Positions 56,782-64,000 of a DNA stretch of 64,000 bases are shown piece by piece. A program made the position numbers and the translations under genes. The notes beneath the pieces were generated by a model. It saw only the letters and a program-made list of their open reading frames with translations. It did not search any database and had not been told where the DNA came from. Source of the stretch: Neoscytalidium dimidiatum (lineage: Eukaryota; Ascomycota; Dothideomycetes; Botryosphaeriales; Botryosphaeriaceae); NCBI GenBank assembly GCA_037367355.1, contig CM074706.1, forward strand, positions 1 through 64,000, written 5' to 3'. Positions within the stretch are counted from its first letter, which is position 1. Each line of letters opens with the position of its first letter.

Positions 56782-57387
56782 CTTTAGCAGTGCTGTTGGT
56801 GTGATCGGCCCACAACATGACCAAAGAATAAACAGTTGGCCAAAGGTACCGGCATCTCATCCGCCAACTAAATCGCATGGACTATGGGCGGCAGGTGAGA
56901 TTAAGCCATTAATTGAGGCCATGACTTGAGTTTTCGTGGGACAGGACGCATCATGCGGATTTACAGAACGCTTTTCGTAGAGTGTTGAGAGTTTGAGTAA
57001 AGAATCTGGTGGTTCGGATTGCCGTAAGGGGATTTCGACGTTCAGCAGACCCCAATAGGCTTAGCGCATCCTTCGAATCTCGGAGTTGCGGGTTCATGTA
57101 CTGCACCTTCCGTCTTACTTCTTTTGCTCTTGGCGCGGGGAAGAGATCAATAGCAGTTGCTTGCTTCTACTTATTGATAATTGTTCATCAACACCGTACC
57201 CCTCTGTGTATTCAAGGAACAGAAGTTTGTCAGGCAAGGTGCGTCTTATGTCCGGCTATGAGTATATACCATGGGTTTCTGCGCAAGGGATTTTTGTTGG
57301 ATAGAGAAGAACCAACAGAAGTATGAAGTGATAGCCTTCGGCAGCACTCTGTACCGATAGGCTCATGACCCACTTGTGCAGTCCAAA
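56782..57387. other. Spacer
   Basis: About 600 bp with no supported gene. A TTCGAATC word near 57074 resembles a tRNA T-loop but has no flanking stem. Confidence 0.45.
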
Positions 57388-58168
57388 ATGCCGACATACC
57401 TTGTCATAGGAGCGGGAAGAGGTCTTCGGGTAAGTCTTTCACCAGGTCCAATCACCTTACCCTAGGCGCTCTGTGTTAACCTCTGCTATCAGTACGGTTT
57501 CCTCAAGATGCTCATATCCGACCCAGAAAATACCGTTTCTGGGCTTGTTCGGAAAAAGAAGATGATACAGGACAGACTCACGGTGGATAGCAGGTCACCA
57601 ATATCTGCCTACTCGAAGCAGAAATTACAGACGAGGTAACTTTGGGGTTTGTAGTAGGGGAAACTAAAGTCATCCTCGGACATCACGTCCTGGACGTCCT
57701 GATCAACAATGCTGGCTATGTCAGCAAGGTGACGGCGCTCAAAACTCTTAAAGACTTGTTGCGTCGTCTGGCCTGACTGGTATATCTGCTAACTTGTTTC
57801 GCCTGCAACCAGTAAGCATGACCTAGATTCAGTCATCGACGATACGCAGAAGATCTTTGACATCAATGTTTTCGGGCTTCTGAAGACCGTCTTTGCGTTC
57901 CTGCCGCTGATGCAGAAGAGTTCTCTAAGAACATCGTCGCCATCTCCAGCAGCATGGGCGATCTCGGCAGGTCTCCGTACCACGGATCGAATAGAATGTC
58001 TTAAGAGTAGTTGAAACTAACAAGCAATTAGATTTCGTTAATGATGCGAAGCTCGCGAATGCAACCCGGTACGCAACCCGGTATGCTTCTACCAAAGCCG
58101 TCCTGAACACCATATTTGCGAAACTCGCAAGTGAATACGAGGAGCAAGATATTCCGGTTCCTTTTTGA
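57388..58168 (+). pseudogene. Short-chain dehydrogenase (C-signaling-like SDR), decayed
   Basis: The first exon MPTYLVIGAGRGLR splices through a 63-bp intron (57430-57492) to YGFLKMLISDPENTVSGLVR, an SDR Rossmann start. Then the frame shifts near 57595 to NICLLEAEITDE and VLDVLINNAGYVSKVTALK. Later come DTQKIFDINVFGLLKTVFAF, a second shift near 57930 (NIVAISSSMGDLGR) and RYASTKAVLNTIFAKLASEY with the catalytic Tyr-Lys. A 12-bp tandem duplication (GCAACCCGGTAC/T) at 58061-58084 inserts RYAT just before the active Tyr. At least two frameshifts make it non-functional. Confidence 0.8.
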
Positions 58169-58387
58169 GCCATAATGGTACCAAAAAACAAAAAGGATGT
58201 AGTGAGAGGACACTTGGATAGGAGTGAGGGCCGGTTTCATCGCGTCAGTGCAAAACAACACAAAGAATTGGTATTAGCCAGGTAGATTTCTAGCTATCTA
58301 ATCAATACTTACTCGATGAACAAGCAATGCTCGTGATTTTCCGTCCATTCTTCATAAAAACCTCCACGTGTACGACTTCTTACAGAG

Positions 58388-59737
58388 TCAAATATCGGCA
58401 CCTTGAGGGTGACAGACATCTCCCCATGATGCATCTGCGGCTACTTGAGCCGGCTGGTCGCAAACCAACAAATTAAATACGCAAGGTGTCAAGGCACTAA
58501 GCGGCAGTCCGTTGTTAAACGGATAAGCCAGTTGCTCTTTCCCGTTTTGATCGTAACATCGCGTTGGGATTTGTAGAAATTGCTCTTGAACAAGGCCGTA
58601 CTTATTGACCATCAAGTCGGCGAAGTCGAACTGAGGTTCGGCATTGCCATCCCCATCAAGACTGAGGAGGCGGTAGTATATTGGCTTTCCGGTGTCATCG
58701 GGAGCGCAATACTCGGTCCATCCACCGAGATCGCTGGGTTGGCAGGACGAATCTTCCTTGGTAGAATCTCTGAGGATGAACACCTTCTGAGCTTGAAGGG
58801 TGAGACCGATGGAAAAGGTTTCGAGCACACTGTTGACGCTTTTCTGGCGTCCGCCTGAATGAAATTTTGGCTGACGCCCAGTAACTTTCCACCAGCCACG
58901 ATTTCGTTAATCCCGCCCGTGGTATTTACTTGAGTGTCGATGATGCCCTGGAAAGAAGTGGAGAGGGCGGATTGGTACTTTTGTACGACGTCTCCCAGAG
59001 ACGCTGCAATATTACCCCAGTTGACAAACATGTCAGGAGACTGTGGTGGTTTGAGTTGGCCGGCTAGGAAGCTCGCCCCTGAGCTGACTGCGCCGGCTGC
59101 GGTCGATACCGGTCCAGTAAAGGGAACCACGCTGAGAACAGTGCTGAACATACGTATCATGTTTTGAAGCGGGGTAACATCGTCATTCGGCTTGGGGTAG
59201 AAGTCATTAACAATGCTTGGCAAAGTCAAACTCATGACACTCGATGCGAAAGTGATGGCAGTGTTCAAAGAGTTCATGTAGCTGTTCCAATTCTGGATTG
59301 TGAGCATGAGATACCTGGTCATATATTAACACTTTCCATCCAGCTCGAATGGTTAAACACTTACCAGGCTGGGGGTTTGATTGGAAGGCATGGTTGACCA
59401 GCATTACAAAAGTTGTTGAGTCCACTATCATATATAAGTTATCAGAGTCGATATTAGTTATCGGGACATACCAGAAAAAATTCGGGGCACCAAAAGACGC
59501 TGCAAGAGTCTGAATGTTGTTTTTCTCTGTCGGAGTGGTGTTGTATGCAGTCCAATCATTCATGAACTTATCGATGTCGAGTTTCTTCCAGGTATCAGAC
59601 GTTAAGGGATCCGTTGTACATGCTGAACTATTGCTGTCTTGTCGAGGCACTAGTCCTGCCTCTTGGTCTAGCGGAACGGCCGAGGCAAAAAGGAATGTTG
59701 AGAAGGCACAAGCTACAAACAGTTTCGGGCTCCACAT
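58388..59737 (-). CDS. Secreted protein of unknown family; one frame break
   Basis: Exons 59737-59472, 59424-59365 and 59314-58388, with 47- and 50-bp introns. A signal peptide (LFVACAFSTFLFASAVP) and possible processing site VPRQDSNSS precede NFFCGLNNFCNAGQPC, which forms only after splicing both introns. A long Ala/Ser/Gly-rich helical region follows (TAAGAVSSGASFLAGQL...). Near 58840-58850 the frame jumps by one base, from NFIQADARKAS to KSVNSVLETFSIGLTLQAQK, and the second frame runs to 58388. With one extra base the protein would be 417 aa. A short intron is an alternative but would be 38-56 bp with a poor donor. Family not recognised. Confidence 0.7.
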
Positions 59738-61323
59738 GTTTCAGCAGAAGTTACCTTAGTGGACAAATGAGTGGATAAATTGAATGAGTGATCTGAGAAG
59801 GGTCGACGGGTTTTCGGATTAAAAGGACTCTTTGTTTATATTTGGTAGGCGCCCGGCGGAGGACGGTTAATTTGCTTCGCCACTGCAGTAGCATCAGATG
59901 CACCTCGCTTGCTAAGTATGAACAAGACTTTTGATTGACAAGTACCGAGTCAGTGAACACGATCCTTCCCGCATTCCGTGAGTTTCCGTCTAACCACGGA
60001 CCGAGCACAGACGCGAAGAAGGATCATGGGTAATTCTAGTATTGAACTTCTGTAGTACTCCTCCTGGTTGAGTTTCTCAGGCTGTGAAGCGTGTCTTGAT
60101 GATGCGGTTTGTGTTGCTCCAACGCATGGCTTGAAGGGGGCTTTGATAGCTACGACACCAAAAGAGCTCTGTTTGTATGTCTCGCTTTCTGCGACCTTTT
60201 GAAACGTTCGCTACTTACAGCGTTTTGGACGTGATCTCAGGGTCTACTGCTTTCCTGAAGAGTATTAGAACGAAGCTACAGCGAAGGGGATCGATTGCGC
60301 AACGTTTCTACTTTTAGCCGATAATGACCAATTAAAATCCAATCGCTAGTATGATACGCAGAGCAAGGAAGCAAATTATGGGTACAGAGCCTCACTGCAG
60401 GGATTGGAAACACAAGTCTCCTCAAACTAATTCTTGCTTCCGATTTTATGGCCGAAAAAGCTGCCCGGTAAAAAAGCCGTCTTGATGGCCGATACTGGGC
60501 CAGAATTGGCAAGGTGATCGAGTCAGAAGAAGTGGTGTTCGAAACATCCCTGGATTCCCAATCTCTTTTGAGAAAATGCTTGGTAGGGCGGAGGCGGCGT
60601 GGTGGTGAACCTTATGCTAAACGCACGGACGGATCTACTCCAGCCCCATTACTGTGAGCTGCGTTGCCCCTTAATCCCCATGTTGCTGGATATAGGTCAA
60701 TGCTAAGCTTTGGAAGGCGTCCAGTTGACATCATATGCTGCATGTTGAGCAGCGATCCGTTGCGTTAGAGCAAAAGGACTTGTCCAATAAGTCTCGGCCG
60801 AGAGAAATTACCGGCGCACCTCGGTATTAACGCCAAATCATCTGGGGCCAGAATTATACATGAGTTCGTATGACTGTATTTTCAAGCACCAGGGTTGACT
60901 ACCATACACCTGATCGTAAAGCACAATCTCGATCTTCAGCGGTGGTACTCCATTCCACTCAACGGTCTACTTGATCAGGATTTGGTTATCGGTCCGAGAC
61001 TCAGGATGCAGAAAATGTCCATGAAGTGGTGGACTGGAGGCATACTCACGCAGCTAAAGCGCTTACGTGGGCGCCTTATACCAATCTACCGACGGCTAGA
61101 TTTGAGAATCTGCCATATTATGTTATACTCCCAAAGTTGGTTCTCACCAGAGACACCAGCTCCTTGATTGCCATCGCCTTGTGCTAGGTCATTCATTGAT
61201 ACATCCAAGAACTCCAGCTTCTCGTCGTTGCTCTCACAATAGATGTCTGAAAGGCGCTTCAATTAATCAGCCGGGGTTCTTTCGTTGAGAGCTCCAATGG
61301 ACATTCATTTGTCGGTGGAGTTT
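59738..61323. other. Long spacer
   Basis: About 1.6 kb without a supported gene; short frames on both strands. Confidence 0.45.
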
Positions 61324-61587
61324 CTACAATGGATGTCGCCAGTTCTGTTCCCCTACGAAGGATTCGTTGGCCCATTGGGCTTTTTGTACAAAAGTTACGC
61401 ACAAGCCGACCAAGGTAGCGAATAGCCAATGTACGTTGCTTGTCTGTTTGTTGATCCCTGCAAGGTGAAATATACCGTCAGAAACCTCTTGAAGGAGGCC
61501 ATAATCTTCAATGTTGAGTGTGCTGATTACGTTCCAGAAAAGAATAAGGAAGGGAGAGAGAGGATTTGAAAATGTCCGCCTAGACAA
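61324..61587 (-). pseudogene. Possible C-terminal remnant of a fungal transcription factor
   Basis: The frame reads SNPLSPFLILFWNVISTLN, then IEDYGLLQEVSDGIF. This resembles the conserved C-terminal segment (NPF-PF-LFCNVI) of some Zn2Cys6 regulators. No zinc cluster or other domain is nearby. Weak call. Confidence 0.3.
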
Positions 61588-61770
61588 TGTTAGCGCACAA
61601 GCAAGGTGGGCGTAGTGACAACGATCTAACTACGGAAGATCACCGTTGTACATACGATTGTCTCCTCTCCGCGTCAGTACTACTTCTTTGAACGTCTTGT
61701 ACGTATTCAGCGTCTTTTGAGCATAAAAGACACTTCTTGCAACCAGGGGGTCCTCGAATAGAAGAGTGTC

Positions 61771-62731
61771 ATGCACGACGTCGAGGTTCGTAGTGAAGAA
61801 AGGAGACTGCTAGACCACGTCGATGGCTGGGTGAAGCCAAAGACACTGAAAGCTCTCATGGGAGTTTCAGAAGCGGGAGAGGCCACTCTTCTTGACGCCC
61901 TGGCCCAGAGAGTCAAGGTGAGAATAGTCTTGAACAGATATCCGTAAATACCATAGGCCTGAACTAAAGTTTTCCATGGAAGACAATATATGTACAGCGA
62001 GAAGGTAACACGGTTCATTCGCGCGTAGCAACAGTCCGCTAAGCAACGCAGATTAACATCTTGATACGGCCATCGTACGCGAGAGTCAACGATTCAGTGC
62101 TGTTCTTCGGCAGCATCAGTCTCTACCAATTGACGAGAAGTATGCCTACGTGGAGAACTTCATCGGCTTTTCATTTCATCATTCAGGCAATTCAATACAA
62201 GGTATTCAAAATGTCATATTCAGCGTCTTCGGCGTATCTACCGTCCTGTCCCCCTTTTCTGAGAAGGTAAATCATCTTTCGCCTCCGTCTATTACCGTGA
62301 AAGAACACACAAGAGGCCAACCCATCGAAGATGTTGCCCTTTCTTGTTGCACATCGGACCTCCTTACGAGGTGAGGAAGGATCCAGCTCGTGCATACTCT
62401 TGGAAAGCTTACCTGATCGCCAATATCATCGTGGAGATTCCATATCAGTTGTTCACCGGAGCCCTCATCTTCGCCTGCTTCTACTATCCCTTAGCTGGTG
62501 CGGACCAGCCCTCCTCTCGCCATGGCCTGGTCGCCTTCAGAACCCTGATGATGCTTCGGTATTGCGGGCTGAACACGGCCAACCAGCTCCTTTCAGGCTT
62601 CCGAGATCAGTTGGGGGCAAAGGTAGCGCGACTTTGGCATTGTCTGGGCTTACGTTCTCTTCCACATTGCCATGGTTACGCTTTTGTACTACTTATTCCG
62701 GGTGAAGCAGTGGAGAAGGAAGCGTCAGTAG
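61771..62731 (+). pseudogene. PDR-type ABC transporter relic
   Basis: Three fragments in the order of a full PDR/CDR transporter's second half. At 61771-61920: [19 protein letters not shown] followed by a ruined Walker [13 protein letters not shown] in place of GxxGxGKT. At 62110-62260: GFSFHHSGNSIQGIQNVIFS and VFGVSTVLSPFSEK from the second membrane domain. At 62340-62731: YEVRKDPARAYSWKA, LIANIIVEIPYQLFTGALIF, then, after a deletion and shift, RDFGIVWAYVLFHIAMVTLL and the tail YYLFRVKQWRRKRQ. Most of the protein is missing. It once exported drugs or toxicants. Confidence 0.85.
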
Positions 62732-63011
62732 AGAACATTTGACGTGTTTTCATGAGAATTACGTGGAAATTTTTTTCATTCCCAGTCCAGTAGGCACTCG
62801 CAGAAGTGGAAGCGCTCGAAACGTATGTTTTCCCGGATGTAGAGCGCTCCTTTTGATACAGACTGATAATTTGAATGTATGTATGTGGCGTAAATATCTG
62901 AAGCTAGCAGATAGCTTTGTTGTACAAAATAATTATTTCCTTGAACTTTGCTGCAACCCCGCTTCAAGCTCTGCCTTCCGTTGATACCGTATCCTCAATC
63001 TCTTCTGAGGA

Positions 63012-64000
63012 TCATGCGGCAGAGTCATTCGCGCTGCGGCCCCACCGCCAATTTTGCTCCATATCATCTAGCATCGAAGGCCTTACAGGCGTCCACCCAA
63101 ACAGCTTCCTCGCACGTACAGCCTTCGAACGGGCATTGTATCCCCACAAGATAAAACCGTACGGATGCACCTTCTTCGCCTGCTCCGCATCCAACTGGTC
63201 CACCTCCGCGGATGACACCAGCCCCTTCTCCGCCGCAACCCTCGCGATCTGGCCGGTGAAATCTCCCCAAACGACCTCACCGTCCTCCGCGAAATAATAC
63301 GCGTCGGGGCCCCACGTGGCGGAGCCGCCCCCCTTCGCGGCATCCGCCACCAGCCGCGCAAACAGCTCGCTCAGGTCGTGCAAGTGCACTGTGCTCCACC
63401 TCGCGCGGCCCGCGCCGACCCTGAACCCCCTGCCGTACTTGAGCACCGCGTCGACCGTCCAGGCGAGCGCGCTGTTCTCGTGCACGCCAGCCACCCTGCT
63501 CGGCCCGTAGATGAAGGGCGGACACACGATCGCCGCGCGCACGTTCGCGGCCGGGTCCGCCGCCGCCTCCAGCACGATGCGGTCGACGGGCCGGTGCAGC
63601 GCCTCGTCGGGGAAGCCGGTCGTCACCTCGCGCACGCCGTCCCAGTCGCCGTAGACCTTGTCGGTATGCTCGTCGTAGCGATTAGCGGTTATATCGGCCC
63701 ACTCGAGGATAGCGGTGCCGGAGACGTGGATGAGGAAGGCCGGGGATGTTTTCTTCCTGATGCCGGCGAGGATAGAGTTGACGAGGGGGACGTCGTCGCT
63801 GCTGCCCCAGTTGATGACGACATCGGCAGCGGCAGACTCGGCGGCGATAACGTTGTGGCTGCTGAAGTCGCCCGTCACGAAGCGCGTGGTGTCGGCCGGG
63901 AAGAGGGGCGAGATGAGGGCGGCTTTGGATGGGTTGCGGACAAGGAACGTCCATGTGTGCTCGGGCTGCGCTTGCGCGATGTGGGCGACGGCGTCGCTGC
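63012..64000 (-). CDS. NAD(P)-dependent epimerase/dehydratase-like protein (partial, 5' end beyond window)
   Basis: A single open frame enters at the right edge (AVAHIAQAQPEHTWTFLVRN) and stops at 63012. It is an extended SDR: DVVINWGSSDDVPLVNSIL corresponds to the VI-N strand, FLIHVSGTAILEW to the Ser region, IVCPPFIYGPSRV to the PP-I-YGP motif, and WSTVHLHDLSELFARLVAD to the VHVDDLA motif. Very GC-rich at third codon positions. The N-terminal cofactor motif lies outside the window. Substrate unknown; relatives are annotated as NAD-dependent epimerases or NmrA-like. Confidence 0.85.
   Translation of the reverse strand, partial: SDAVAHIAQAQPEHTWTFLVRNPSKAALISPLFPADTTRFVTGDFSSHNVIAAESAAADVVINWGSSDDVPLVNSILAGIRKKTSPAFLIHVSGTAILEWADITANRYDEHTDKVYGDWDGVREVTTGFPDEALHRPVDRIVLEAAADPAANVRAAIVCPPFIYGPSRVAGVHENSALAWTVDAVLKYGRGFRVGAGRARWSTVHLHDLSELFARLVADAAKGGGSATWGPDAYYFAEDGEVVWGDFTGQIARVAAEKGLVSSAEVDQLDAEQAKKVHPYGFILWGYNARSKAVRARKLFGWTPVRPSMLDDMEQNWRWGRSANDSAA

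Noticed and set aside
57066..57090. TTCGAATC tRNA-like word
   Set aside because: No cloverleaf could be drawn around it.
1..64000. CRISPR arrays, bacterial operons, replication origins
   Set aside because: The sequence is eukaryotic (spliced genes, 5S with pol III terminator), and no regularly spaced direct repeats were seen.

Overview
This window is genomic DNA from a filamentous ascomycete (Pezizomycotina). The evidence is many short GT-AG introns (about 46-95 bp), two Zn2Cys6 regulators, an NCS1 permease, a LysM effector-like secreted protein, a dispersed 5S rRNA gene, and C-to-T/G-to-A damage in an AT-rich island and in several dead genes that resembles RIP (repeat-induced point mutation). 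I cannot name the species.

Layout. 1-1.1 kb: the 5' end of an LTR retrotransposon (minus strand) beside an AT-rich, RIP-like island. 1.1-20.7 kb: a dense metabolic block of eleven genes, namely a FAD monooxygenase (salicylate-hydroxylase type, broken by one stop codon), a Zn2Cys6 regulator, a sugar-type MFS transporter, an intracellular GH3 beta-glucosidase, an M20 carbamoylase-type hydrolase, a second Zn2Cys6 regulator, a D-2-hydroxyacid dehydrogenase, a class II aldolase/decarboxylase, an NmrA-type reductase, a LigB-type extradiol dioxygenase and an alpha/beta hydrolase. Together they look like a cluster for taking up an aromatic compound or glycoside, deglycosylating it, hydroxylating it and cleaving the ring by the meta route. 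20.7-33.4 kb: a gene-poor, decaying stretch with one small gene, an NADP-dependent MDR reductase broken by a single stop, a dead rhamnogalacturonase, unidentified relics, a short repeat carrying a 16-bp palindrome and a hairpin element. 33.4-41.7 kb: a phosphatidylserine decarboxylase, a 5S rRNA gene, a cysteine-rich secreted protein, a tail-anchored Ubc6-type E2 and an SDR. 41.7-46.4 kb: a dead DUF4246 gene with a second copy of the palindrome repeat. 46.4-56 kb: a LysM protein, an unknown secreted protein, and a divergent pair of NCS1 nucleobase/hydantoin-type permease and hydantoinase/oxoprolinase. 56-64 kb: an unidentified relic, a dead SDR, an unknown secreted protein with one frame break, a PDR-type ABC transporter relic and a partial epimerase-type gene running off the right edge.

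Two functional themes stand out: the aromatic-catabolism-like block with a meta-cleavage enzyme, and a hydantoin/N-carbamoyl theme (M20 hydrolase at 10 kb; permease plus hydantoinase at 50-56 kb). Four otherwise good genes each carry one indel-like break (M20 hydrolase N-terminus, second regulator, phosphatidylserine decarboxylase, secreted protein at 58.8 kb). That pattern suggests either recent decay or residual base errors in the assembly.
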